From Myxococcaceae bacterium (GTDB taxonomy: Bacteria; Myxococcota_A; UBA9160), in assembly GCA_905339255.1 (NCBI GenBank), contig CAJPFO010000274.1, forward strand, positions 1 to 41,764: DNA of 41,764 nucleotides. The letters are read 5' to 3'. Under the pieces are notes generated by a model. That model was not told the origin of the DNA. It ran no database searches and saw only the letters and a program-made list of their open reading frames with translations. The translations under genes and the position numbers were made by a program. Positions 35,301 through 41,764 of this stretch are shown piece after piece (position 1 is the first letter of the stretch; each line of letters begins with the position of its first letter).

Positions 35301-35732
35301 GGGCGCACGTCCGGAACCGGCGAGTGCAACGATATCGAGGGCATCGTCCCGAACCCGCAGGGCAACGGGAACTTCGTCTGCAACAGCATCACCGACAGCA
35401 AGATCGAGGATTTCGCCGACCTCGACGAGACCGACGTGATCGGCGGCAACAAGTTCCTTTCGGCGACCTTCGAGTACCGGTTCCCGATCTCCGAATCGCT
35501 CGGCCTCATGGGGATCGTCTTCATCGATGTCGGGAACGCATGGTCCGAGAACGAGGACTTCCTCGGTCTCGACGGTGGCGACTATGCCATGCGCTACGGT
35601 ACGGGAATCGGCGGCCTCTGGTTCTCTCCCTTCGGCCCCCTGCAGGCCTTCGTCGGCTTCCCCTTGAACCGCCTCGACGGCATCGAGGATTCCTACGTCT
35701 TCGAGTTCTCGGTCGGTGGCGCCAACTTCTGA
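32391..35732 (+). CDS. bamA: BamA-type outer-membrane protein assembly factor with extra N-terminal domain
   Basis: Outer-membrane insertase for beta-barrel proteins. GTG 32391 has GGAGG 7 bases upstream. 1113 residues, against about 800 usually. Signal peptide to about residue 35 (VARA|E). Residues about 42-165 form an additional TolB-N/CsgG-like domain (VEVAVLPFRVNSAKPLDQ; VIGSLTELAGRFSLDARVV). Then come six POTRA-like domains starting near residues 179, 263, 334, 414, 505 and 586 (for example IAEVRVRGNKRIEADAV, LTEVRFEGNEAFSDDDL), and the barrel from about 663. The loop-6 motif is present as LRGYRARSVGPR near residue 926, and the chain ends in Phe as the beta-signal requires. Two long loops carry close cysteine pairs: SACQPGTFANGSFQTCP (about 885) and ECNDIEGIVPNPQGNGNFVC (about 980). 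First gene of an operon with skp and lipid A genes. Confidence 0.95.
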   Translation: MPRDAEQPSFSRPALILASLFAILFGTAAPVARAETPVATPKRVEVAVLPFRVNSAKPLDQLEKSLPEMLRARLDATGRIEVLDPAKVRERAGARIAADPGDPVVRTVSSELGARFGVIGSLTELAGRFSLDARVVPVQPGAAVQSFVFTAENEDELRERVNELAEQIAAAVAEDSRPNVLEVRIEGAPDLPKDAAAKLGTRVGAPYETAIAQADLTALKAQPGIATASVETERKADGVVVVFRVVPTARIGASSALSSGEQIAEVRVRGNKRIEADAVKARVSSKPGDVYNPQQVAADVREVFGLGFFRNVRVLTEESPQGRILTFEVEENPVVRQIAIAGNDNLDGDKIRDALTLTTGATLDYPLLYENVARIESLYRAEGYYQAKVSQRIEPLAQGAVSVTFEVDEGDKLRLTEVRFEGNEAFSDDDLTSKMKTTPWRFYSYATQYLDKSGTYSEPVFMQDLRDVETKYQDAGYLQVELSEPRVEVEEGGLVVTVDVKEGPRFSVGKITVKGDDNADVAALQETLLLEEGAVFNRSYLTADVDGLTRHYTDRGYYFASVSPLTEVKQGPQLVDVVFEVQRGPLYFVKEIGVAGNTATRDYVVRREVQLVEGQLYSARAVDTSKRRLKNTGYFEDVTFEPKQTDSPNQLDLDVKVVERPTGSLSFGAGYSTTDSFILTGALAESNLFGRGYAAQLSADIGGRTDRFYFSFSDPYFLDSNFSLGTTLYWLELEYEDFSERRRGIDLNLGHPLNEDNTARAFASYSFSQREVLDDVGVNAASVIFRELLGDTLSSSMLGLSARIERVDDRIAPKAGYQAAGSIEYAGLGGFSNFLRVEGRSAYYLPAPSWFPIPSTFMFGLRAGYAAPFNSIGDFDFDDVLSGSACQPGTFANGSFQTCPLNLIDTDLTLPLTERYFLGGLGTFQLRGYRARSVGPRRALLYAGDFGAYFAALGSSPKGAFGVEGPYTPVGRTSGTGECNDIEGIVPNPQGNGNFVCNSITDSKIEDFADLDETDVIGGNKFLSATFEYRFPISESLGLMGIVFIDVGNAWSENEDFLGLDGGDYAMRYGTGIGGLWFSPFGPLQAFVGFPLNRLDGIEDSYVFEFSVGGANF

Positions 35733-35777
35733 TCGACGGCAGCCGGACCCGGCTCCGGTCTTGGAGGAAACTCGTTC

Positions 35778-36296
35778 ATGCGCGTGCACAAGGCGATCGT
35801 GCTGCTCGGCCTCGCGGCCATCGTGGCCTGGGGAACCGCCGCGGACGACTCGGGAGGCGTCAAGATCGGGATCGTCGACTTGCAGCAGGCGATGCTCTCG
35901 AGCGACGAAGGCAAGGCGGCCAAGTCCGAGATGGAGCGCAAGCAGAAGGAAGCGGAGGGTCAGCTCCAGCCGATGATCGATCGGCTGAAGGCGATGGACG
36001 AGGAGCTCCGCAGCAAGAAGTTCGTGCTCTCGGAGGAGGCGCTCTACCAGAAGCAGCTCGACGCCGTCCAGCTCAAGGGCGAGATCGATACCCGGATGAA
36101 GGAGCTCGACGGGAAGCTCAAGGTCGACGGCGAGCGGCTGCTCGGACCGATGCGGAAGAAGTTGATCGAGGCGATCACCGCGGTCGGGAAGGAGCAGGGT
36201 TTCACGCTGATCCTGACCAAGGAGGTTCCGGTCTACTCGCGCGAGGCGCTCGACATCACCGACATCGTGATCCAGCGCTTCAATCGAAAGGGCTGA
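35778..36296 (+). CDS. skp: Periplasmic chaperone Skp/OmpH family
   Basis: 172 residues; GGAGG lies 11 bases before ATG 35778. Signal peptide MRVHKAIVLLGLAAIVAWGTAA, then IGIVDLQQAMLSSDEGKAA (the family's conserved N-terminal strand-helix), a long charged helical hairpin (about residues 50-130, tentacle), and a C-terminal GFTLILTKEVPVYSREALDIT that closes the body domain. It holds unfolded outer-membrane proteins in the periplasm and delivers them to BamA, the gene before it (45 bp gap). The lpxA start overlaps its stop (TGATG), so lipid A and barrel assembly are coupled in one transcript. Confidence 0.93.
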   Translation: MRVHKAIVLLGLAAIVAWGTAADDSGGVKIGIVDLQQAMLSSDEGKAAKSEMERKQKEAEGQLQPMIDRLKAMDEELRSKKFVLSEEALYQKQLDAVQLKGEIDTRMKELDGKLKVDGERLLGPMRKKLIEAITAVGKEQGFTLILTKEVPVYSREALDITDIVIQRFNRKG

Positions 36297-37069
36297 TGGA
36301 GATCCATCCGACCGCGCTCGTCGACTCGAAGGCGCGCCTCGGCGCCGGCGTGCGGGTCGGCGCCTTCGCCGTGATCGGCCCCGAGGTCGTTCTCGGCGAC
36401 GGGGTCGAGGTCGCGCACCACGCGTCGATCACGGGCCGGACGACGATCGGGGCCCGGAGCCGCGTGTTCCCTTTCGCTGCGCTCGGCGGTGAGCCACAGG
36501 ACAAGGGCTTCACCGGCGACTCGACCGAGCTCGTGGTCGGCAGCGACAACGTGATCCGGGAACACGTGACGATCCACGTGGGAACGCCCAAGGGAGGAGG
36601 CTGCACGCGGATCGGCGACGACAACCTGATCATGAACAGCGTGCACGTTGCGCACGATTGTCGGGTGGGGTCGCATTGCATCCTGGCGGGCTACACGGGC
36701 CTCGCGGGGCACGCCGTCGTCGAGGATTTCGCCGTGCTCGGCGGCTACGTGGGGATCCACCAGTTCGCACGCGTCGGAGAGTCCGTGATGTGTGCGGCCA
36801 ATACGATGGTGAGCAAGGATTGCGCACCCTTCGCGCTGATCGCGGGCGATCGCGCCCGGCTCGTCGGCGTGAACGTCGTCGGTCTGCGCCGCCGGAGCTT
36901 CTCGGCCGAGACCACGAAGCAGATCCGTCAGGCTTACCACGTTCTCTTCTTTTCCAAGCTGCGCTTCGAGGTCGCCCTCGCCCGCGTTCGCGAGGGGGCC
37001 GCCGGCTCCCCCGAGGTCGAGCGCCTCGTGGCGTTCCTCGAGAAGTCGGAGCGCGGCATCACCCGGTAG
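36296..37069 (+). CDS. lpxA: Acyl-ACP-UDP-N-acetylglucosamine O-acyltransferase
   Basis: First enzyme of lipid A synthesis: transfers a 3-hydroxyacyl chain from ACP to UDP-GlcNAc (or its 3-amino analogue), cytoplasmic. 257 residues, ATG 36296 overlapping the skp stop. It starts IHPTALVDSKARLGAGVRVG with the hexapeptide left-handed beta-helix pattern throughout the first about 190 residues. ALGGEPQDKGF, IREHVTIHVGTPKGGG and the catalytic histidine in HVAHDC (His120, matching His125 of the E. coli enzyme) are intact. The helical C-terminus (about 190-257) is normal. lpxD and fabZ, usually between skp and lpxA, are absent here. The next gene could hint that the acceptor is the 3-amino sugar. Confidence 0.96.
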   Translation: MEIHPTALVDSKARLGAGVRVGAFAVIGPEVVLGDGVEVAHHASITGRTTIGARSRVFPFAALGGEPQDKGFTGDSTELVVGSDNVIREHVTIHVGTPKGGGCTRIGDDNLIMNSVHVAHDCRVGSHCILAGYTGLAGHAVVEDFAVLGGYVGIHQFARVGESVMCAANTMVSKDCAPFALIAGDRARLVGVNVVGLRRRSFSAETTKQIRQAYHVLFFSKLRFEVALARVREGAAGSPEVERLVAFLEKSERGITR

Positions 37070-37083
37070 GGTGCTCGCCAACC

Positions 37084-37905
37084 ATGCTCGGGCTCATTGC
37101 CGGCCGCGGAAGGCTCCCTCTCGACGTGGCGCGTGCAGCGCGGCGACGGGGCGTGTCCGTGGCGGCGGTCGCGTTTCCCGGCGACACCGATCCTGCCCTC
37201 GCCGAGACGGTCGAGCGGATCGTCTGGCTCCGGCTCGGGGAGATCGGACGCCTGCTCGAGTTCCTCCGAGAGGCCGGCGTGAAGGACGCGGTGCTGGCCG
37301 GGAAGATCCTGAAGACCAACCTCTACGGCGACCTCGCCGCGCTTCGTCCCGACGCGAGGGCGCTCGCGTTGCTCGCGGGGCTTCGCGACCGGAGCGACGA
37401 CGGCATCCTCGGGGCGGTCGCCGACGCGCTCGCTGCGGAGGGGATCCTATTGCGCCCGCAGGCCGAGCTGGTGCCCGAGCTTCTCGCTTCGCGTGGTGTG
37501 CTCGGCCGTACGGCACCGACCGCGTCGCAGCTCGCCGATGCGGCGTTCGGATTCGGAATCGCCAAGGCGCTCGGGAGCGTCGACGTCGGCCAGACGGTCG
37601 TCGTTCGTGAGCGTGCGGTGATGGCGCTCGAGGCGATCGAGGGGACCGACGCAGCGATCCGGCGTGGGGCCTCGCTCGGCGGGCACGGGGTGACGGTGGT
37701 GAAGGTCGCGAAGCCACGGCAGGATCCGCGCTTCGACGTCCCGGCGATCGGACCCGACACGGTCGACGTCTTGATCGACGTGCGTGCGGGGGTGCTCGCC
37801 GTCGAGGCTGCAAGAACCCTCATCGTCGATCGGGAGAGCGTGGTCGAGCGGGCGGATCGAGCCGGGATCGCGCTCGTCGGCCTCGGGCCCGAGGGAGCGC
37901 CATGA
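37084..37905 (+). CDS. lpxI: UDP-2,3-diacylglucosamine pyrophosphatase LpxI
   Basis: Hydrolyses UDP-2,3-diacylglucosamine to lipid X and UMP; the non-LpxH solution found in alphaproteobacteria, deltaproteobacteria and others. 273 residues. N-terminal domain GLIAGRGRLPLDVARAARR; linker region VLAGKILKTNLYGDLAALRPD; C-terminal catalytic domain with GASLGGHGVTVVKVAKP, QDPRFDVPAIGPDTVDVL and VEAARTLIVDRESVVERADR, all characteristic of the former DUF1009. Start ATG 37084 follows lpxA by 14 bp. Its TGA is shared with the ATG of the next gene (ATGA). Confidence 0.95.
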   Translation: MLGLIAGRGRLPLDVARAARRRGVSVAAVAFPGDTDPALAETVERIVWLRLGEIGRLLEFLREAGVKDAVLAGKILKTNLYGDLAALRPDARALALLAGLRDRSDDGILGAVADALAAEGILLRPQAELVPELLASRGVLGRTAPTASQLADAAFGFGIAKALGSVDVGQTVVVRERAVMALEAIEGTDAAIRRGASLGGHGVTVVKVAKPRQDPRFDVPAIGPDTVDVLIDVRAGVLAVEAARTLIVDRESVVERADRAGIALVGLGPEGAP

Positions 37906-38864
37906 GTGCACCGGCGCTTCGGATCGCGGTGGTCGGTGCCGGTCACATGGGGGCACATCACGCGCGAAAGGTCGCCGAACTCGCGGCCGGCGGCGAGGCG
38001 GTCTCGCTCACCGCCGTTGCAGACGTCGACCCCGAACGGGCGCATTCCGTCGCCGCCTCGCACGGCGTCGCGGCGCTCGGCGACGCGAGCGAGATCGCCT
38101 CGCTCGCCGACGCCGTGATCGTCGCCGTTCCTACCGTCGCGCACGCCGAGGTGGTGCTCCCGATTCTCCGCGCCGGGCTCGACGTGCTGCTCGAGAAGCC
38201 GATCGCAGCGACGCTCGACGACGCCGAGGCGATGATCGCCGCCGCTTCTGCTTCCGGACGGATTCTCCAGATCGGACATCTCGAGCGCTTCAACGCCGCA
38301 CTTCGCAAGGTGCGAGCGCGGATCGCGAGACCCCGCTTCGCGGAGATCCACCGGCTCGGGCCCTTCCCGGGACGCGCCACCGACGTCGACGTCGTCCGTG
38401 ACCTGATGATCCACGATCTCGATCTGCTGCAACATCTGATCGGGGAAGAGCCGTCGCGGATCGACGCGATCGGGGTCCCCGTGCTCTCGTCCGAGGTCGA
38501 CATCGCGAACGCGCGGCTCGTCTTCCCGGGCGGTTGCGTCGCGAACGTGACGGCGAGTCGCGTGTCCGGTACGCCGCTGCGGAAGTTCCGGCTCTTCCAG
38601 GCGAGCGGATATCTCTCGATCGACTTCCTCGAGCAGACGGCAGTGGCCTTCCATCGCATCGAGGATGGCGGCGGGACGCCACGAATCGAGATGGAAAAGC
38701 TCGAGATCGACCGTGAGGACGCCTTGCTCGCTCAGCTTCGATCCTTCGTCGCGTCGGTGCGCGAGCGTAGTCCCGTCGAAGTGAGCGCGGACGACGCGCT
38801 CCGGACGCTGCGGACCGCGCTTCGCGTGGTGGCGGCGCTGCCGCCCGTCGACGAGCTCCGATGA
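37902..38864 (+). CDS. Gfo/Idh/MocA oxidoreductase in the lipid A operon (GnnA-like)
   Basis: 320 residues, with ATGA overlaps to lpxI before and lpxB after. Rossmann motif IAVVGAGHMGAHHARK, hallmark LEKPIAATLDDAE, catalytic-region motif RDLMIHDLDLLQHL with the His-Asp pair. In Acidithiobacillus and Leptospira, GnnA of this family oxidises UDP-GlcNAc at C3 and GnnB (a DegT-type transaminase) aminates it to UDP-GlcNAc3N, giving amide-linked acyl chains on lipid A. A gene of this type between lpxI and lpxB is a recurring arrangement. I see no gnnB in the window, so the call is by family and position. If GnnA is real, gnnB must lie elsewhere. The gene is unlike the other Gfo/Idh member at 17980-19041 in motif detail. 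Confidence 0.8.
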   Translation: MSAPALRIAVVGAGHMGAHHARKVAELAAGGEAVSLTAVADVDPERAHSVAASHGVAALGDASEIASLADAVIVAVPTVAHAEVVLPILRAGLDVLLEKPIAATLDDAEAMIAAASASGRILQIGHLERFNAALRKVRARIARPRFAEIHRLGPFPGRATDVDVVRDLMIHDLDLLQHLIGEEPSRIDAIGVPVLSSEVDIANARLVFPGGCVANVTASRVSGTPLRKFRLFQASGYLSIDFLEQTAVAFHRIEDGGGTPRIEMEKLEIDREDALLAQLRSFVASVRERSPVEVSADDALRTLRTALRVVAALPPVDELR

Positions 38865-40018
38865 CGACCGTGCTCGTCTGCGCGGGGGACGCTTCGGGCG
38901 ACCTCCTCGCGACGGGATTCGTCGCGGCGCTGCGCGAGCGACGCCCGGACCTGCGCTTCGTGGGGCTCGGCGGCGACGGCTGCGAGAAGGCGGGCGTCGA
39001 GATCGTCGTCGGCCAGCGCGAGCTCGCGATCGGAGGTTTCATCGAGGTCGTGCCGAGCCTGCGGCGGATCGTCGGCGCGTGGAGACGGCTCGGCGTTGCC
39101 GTCCGCGAGCATCGTCCTTCGCTCGCGGTCCTGGTCGATTCGCCCGACTTCAACCTTCCCTTCGCTCGTCGCCTTCGCCGCGCGGGGGTCCCGGTGCTCT
39201 ATTACGTGAGCCCGCAGGTCTGGGCGTGGCGACGGGGACGGGTGCGAAAGCTCGCACGGCGCGTCGATGCCATGGCGGCGATCTTTCCCTTCGAGCCCGC
39301 GGTCTATGCGGGGACGCCCCTCCGGGTCGAGTTCGTCGGCCACCCGCTCGTCGAACCGCTCGCCGCGCTCGCCTCGAGGTTCGATCGGAGCGCCGCGCGC
39401 GCGGCGCTCTCGTTGCCCGTAGAGGGCGACTTCGTGGCGCTCCTGCCCGGAAGCCGCCGCAACGAGCTCCGCCATCACCTCGGGCTCTTCTTGGCGAGCG
39501 CCGCTGCGCTCGTTCGCGAGCGTCCGGCGACGTCCTTCGTGCTCGCACTCGCGCCGAGCCTCGGGCGCGACGACCTCGATCGCGTGCTCGCGGCGGAGCC
39601 GGAGGCGCACCGCGTGCCGCTTCACGTCGTCTCGGGTCGTTCCCACGAGGTGATGCTCGCCGCCGACGCCATCCTCGCGAAGCCCGGGACGGTGAGTGTC
39701 GAGGCGATGCTGCTCGAGCGTCCGCTCGTGGTGGCGGCACGCACGAGCGCGTTCTCCGCCTGGCTCACGCGCCGGCTGGTCGAGGTGCCGACCCTCACGA
39801 TGGCGAACCTGATTGCGGACGCTCCGGTGGTTCCCGAGTTCCTCCAGGAGCAGGCGACTCCGGAGGCGATCGCCGGGGCGCTCGCAGCGCTGCTCGAGGG
39901 CCCCGCCGCGCGCGTGCAGCGCGAACGGCTCGCCCCCGTTCGCGCGAGCCTCGGTCGAGGCGGCGCAGCGAGACGTGCTGCCGCGATGGCGCTCGAGATG
40001 CTCGATGCGCGTCGCTAG
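38861..40018 (+). CDS. lpxB: Lipid-A-disaccharide synthase
   Basis: GT19 glycosyltransferase that joins UDP-2,3-diacylglucosamine and lipid X into the beta-1,6 disaccharide at the inner membrane. 385 residues, family length. Conserved blocks: CAGDASGDLLATGFVAAL at the N-terminus, FVGLGGDGCEKAG, LAVLVDSPDFNLPFARRL, YYVSPQVWAWRRGRVRKL, FVGHPLVE, LLPGSRRNELRHHL, and AKPGTVSVEAMLLERPLVV. Its start is inside the stop of the GnnA-like gene, and waaA begins 14 bp before its end, so expression is tightly coupled. Confidence 0.96.
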   Translation: MTTVLVCAGDASGDLLATGFVAALRERRPDLRFVGLGGDGCEKAGVEIVVGQRELAIGGFIEVVPSLRRIVGAWRRLGVAVREHRPSLAVLVDSPDFNLPFARRLRRAGVPVLYYVSPQVWAWRRGRVRKLARRVDAMAAIFPFEPAVYAGTPLRVEFVGHPLVEPLAALASRFDRSAARAALSLPVEGDFVALLPGSRRNELRHHLGLFLASAAALVRERPATSFVLALAPSLGRDDLDRVLAAEPEAHRVPLHVVSGRSHEVMLAADAILAKPGTVSVEAMLLERPLVVAARTSAFSAWLTRRLVEVPTLTMANLIADAPVVPEFLQEQATPEAIAGALAALLEGPAARVQRERLAPVRASLGRGGAARRAAAMALEMLDARR

Positions 40019-41270
40019 GCAGGCGGTCGCATGCCTCTCGGCGCTTGTGGTGGCGCCGGCAGGGGCCGTCGCTCTCGCGCTCCGCCCCGAATGGAGGACG
40101 GGGCTCGGCGAGCGGCTCGGTGCCGTGCCCCGCAGCGCAGGCGGTGGCCTCTGGATCCACGGCGCGAGCCTCGGCGAAGTCCGGGCCGCGCTCCCGCTCG
40201 TCGATCTCGCGAGAGCCCGGGGCCATGGCGTGCATGCGTCCGCGACGACGCTCGCGGCGCGCGAGATGCTGCACCGCGAGCGGCCGGACCTCGGCGGCTC
40301 GCTCGCTCCGCTCGATCATCCGTGGTGCGTCTCGCGTGCCCTTTCGCGAGTGCGACCGCGCGCGCTCGTCCTGATCGAAACCGAGCTCTGGCCGTTCTGG
40401 ATCACGGAGGCGTCCGCGCGCTGGATCGCCGTCGTCATCGTCTCCGGCAGGCTCTCGGAGCGATCGACGCCGCGCTACCGCCGGCTCCGCTCGTGGATCG
40501 GCCCTTCGCTCGCGCGGATCTCGGCCGTCGGAGCGCGGAGCGACCTCGATGCCGAGCGCTTCGCCGAGATCGGGATCCCGGCGAAGCGCATCGAGGTGAC
40601 GGGGGATCTGAAGCTCGAGGCCCCGGCCACGTCCCCCCGCCTCGCCGAAGACCTGGCCGAGGCGCTCGCGGACATGCCGCTCCTCGTCGCCGGCAGCACG
40701 CACGAGGGCGAGGAGATCGCGGCGCTCGGGGCTCTCGCCGAAGCCGAGCGCCGGGGGATCCGCTGTGCGCTCGTGCTCGCGCCGAGAAGGCCGCAGCGCG
40801 CCGACGACGTCGAGAAGCTCGCCGGAACGCAGGGACGGCGAGTGCTGCGGCGAAGCCGCCTCGCCGCGGAACGGATCGGCCCCGGCAGCGTTCTCGTCCT
40901 CGATCGCGTTGGCGACCTTCCGGCCGTCTGGGGGCGGGCGCGCGTCGCCTTCGTCGGAGGAACGCTCGTACCCGTCGGCGGGCACAATCTGCTCGAGCCC
41001 GCTCGTGCGGGAGTTCCGATTCTCCACGGCCCTTTCGTCTCGAACGCGGCCTCGGCGGCGAAGCTCCTCTTCGCAGCCGGCGCCGCACGGCCCGTCGACG
41101 GTGCCGAGGCACTCGCGCGCGAAGCGTGCGAGCTGCTCGCCGACCCCGCGCGCGCGGCCGAGATGGGCGCGTCGGGGGCCCGCGCGCTCCTTGCGCATCG
41201 GGGTAGCGCGGCGCGCTCGCTCGCGTTGATCGAGCGCTGGATCGAACCCTCGTCGGGGAGGGCGGGATGA
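40005..41270 (+). CDS. waaA: 3-Deoxy-D-manno-octulosonic acid (Kdo) transferase
   Basis: Adds Kdo from CMP-Kdo to lipid IVA-type acceptors at the cytoplasmic face of the inner membrane (GT30). 421 residues from ATG 40005. A single N-terminal membrane helix (residues about 5-25) anchors it. The catalytic Glu is in WIHGASLGEVRAALPL; later blocks are LVLIETELWPFWI, VSGRLSERSTPRYRRL, VTGDLKLEAP, VAGSTHEGEE and FVGGTLVPVGGHNLLEPA. Whether it adds one, two or more Kdo cannot be read from sequence. The start lies 14 bp inside lpxB; earlier ATGs in the frame are lpxB shadow. The next gene begins in its stop (ATGA). Confidence 0.95.
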   Translation: MRVARQAVACLSALVVAPAGAVALALRPEWRTGLGERLGAVPRSAGGGLWIHGASLGEVRAALPLVDLARARGHGVHASATTLAAREMLHRERPDLGGSLAPLDHPWCVSRALSRVRPRALVLIETELWPFWITEASARWIAVVIVSGRLSERSTPRYRRLRSWIGPSLARISAVGARSDLDAERFAEIGIPAKRIEVTGDLKLEAPATSPRLAEDLAEALADMPLLVAGSTHEGEEIAALGALAEAERRGIRCALVLAPRRPQRADDVEKLAGTQGRRVLRRSRLAAERIGPGSVLVLDRVGDLPAVWGRARVAFVGGTLVPVGGHNLLEPARAGVPILHGPFVSNAASAAKLLFAAGAARPVDGAEALAREACELLADPARAAEMGASGARALLAHRGSAARSLALIERWIEPSSGRAG

Positions 41271-41764
41271 TCCGCGACCTCTACGATCCGGGGCCCGAGC
41301 CTCGCTGGAAGCGGATTCTGCTCGCACCCCTCGGCGGTGTCGCGCGGCTCTACGCCGCCGCCGCGTGGCTCGATCGCACGCTCCACCACCGTCGCTGGCT
41401 TCGCGTGCGACGACTGCCGTGTCGCGTGGTGAGCGTCGGAGGGCTCACGGCGGGGGGGGCCGGCAAGACTCCGCTCACGGCCTGGGTCGCGCGCTCGCTT
41501 CGCGCACAGGGCCATCGCGTCGTGATCGCGAGCCGGGGGTACGGGCGGAGCGGCCGGGATCGCGTCGTCGTCGTCTCCGACGGTCGCCACGTCACGAGTT
41601 CTGCGGCCGAGGCGGGCGACGAGCCGTTCCTGCTCGCGGCACTCGCCCCGGACGTTCCCGTGATCGTGTCGCGCGACCGCGGCGTCGCGGGTCTTCGAGC
41701 CGTCTCGGCCTTCAACGCCGACGCGGTCGTCCTCGACGACGGCTTCCATCACCATCGGCTCGCT
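41267..41764 (+). CDS. lpxK: Tetraacyldisaccharide 4'-kinase, 3' end outside window
   Basis: Phosphorylates the 4' position of the lipid A disaccharide. The 166 codons present run off the right edge. The N-terminus has a membrane-associating helix (LLAPLGGVARLYAAAAWL), then RVVSVGGLTAGGAGKTPLT, the family's extended Walker A, VIASRGYGRSGRD, and VLDDGFHHHRLA, the Walker B-like DDGFHH that contains the catalytic Asp-His pair. ATG 41267 overlaps the waaA stop (ATGA). No msbA intervenes between waaA and lpxK in this genome. Confidence 0.94.
   Translation, partial: MIRDLYDPGPEPRWKRILLAPLGGVARLYAAAAWLDRTLHHRRWLRVRRLPCRVVSVGGLTAGGAGKTPLTAWVARSLRAQGHRVVIASRGYGRSGRDRVVVVSDGRHVTSSAAEAGDEPFLLAALAPDVPVIVSRDRGVAGLRAVSAFNADAVVLDDGFHHHRLA

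Noticed and set aside
31986-35789. 1267-codon minus-strand frame opposite bamA
   Set aside because: Only its last 60 codons (outside bamA) look like a gene, with its own start and ribosome site. The rest is antisense to clear POTRA and barrel sequence.

Overview
The window is GC-rich, densely coded DNA from a Gram-negative (diderm) bacterium. It carries BamA, Skp, lipid A genes and a TolC-MacAB type pump. The gene order lpxA-lpxI-Gfo/Idh-lpxB-waaA-lpxK, with LpxI instead of LpxH, and the long secreted Ig/glycine-repeat protein fit a deltaproteobacterial-type lineage (Myxococcota, Desulfobacterota, Binatota or similar). That placement is an inference and no marker here fixes it. I saw no rRNA, tRNA, CRISPR array, insertion sequence or phage gene, and no non-coding stretch longer than about 225 bases.

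Layout. (1) 1-12992, plus strand: two very large, translationally coupled genes. The first runs off the left edge (membrane segment, coiled coil, propeller-like end, unknown function). The second is a 2982-residue secreted protein with Ig-like domains followed by five glycine-rich repeats that alternate between two types with an exact 1881-bp superperiod. (2) 13033-26045, minus strand: one long run of genes. Its distal part is uvrA, a HAD hydrolase, folE2 and a small membrane protein. Its proximal part (17980-26045) is an eight-gene set joined mostly by ATGA/GTGA/TTGA overlaps. It encodes two CDP-alcohol phosphotransferases, each fused to a decayed nucleotidyltransferase-like domain, a flippase-like membrane protein, a HAD protein, a sugar-phosphate-type nucleotidyltransferase, an ATP-grasp enzyme, a class III aminotransferase and a Gfo/Idh/MocA dehydrogenase. 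(3) 26238-30655, plus strand, divergent from (2): outer-membrane channel, periplasmic adaptor, ABC ATPase and MacB-type permease. (4) 30774-31969, plus: a 33-codon ORF with a Tat-like start, joined by ATGA to a myo-inositol-phosphate synthase gene. (5) 31986-32168, minus: a tiny lipoprotein. (6) 32391 to the right edge, plus: bamA, skp, lpxA, lpxI, a gnnA-like gene, lpxB, waaA and the start of lpxK, an envelope-biogenesis operon without lpxD and fabZ.

How it may work together. Block (6) builds outer-membrane proteins and the lipid A-Kdo core. Block (2) has the parts for making an activated polar head group (nucleotidyltransferase), attaching it through CDP-alcohol chemistry, trimming a phosphate (HAD) and moving the product in the membrane (flippase-like protein). 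It adds enzymes that could oxidise, aminate and acylate or phosphorylate a polyol. With an inositol-phosphate synthase 5 kb away, an inositol- or aminocyclitol-based lipid or phosphodiester is the most economical hypothesis. This pathway is inference and is the most interesting candidate for an undescribed system in the window. The diverging MacAB-type pump could export a related product or be unrelated.
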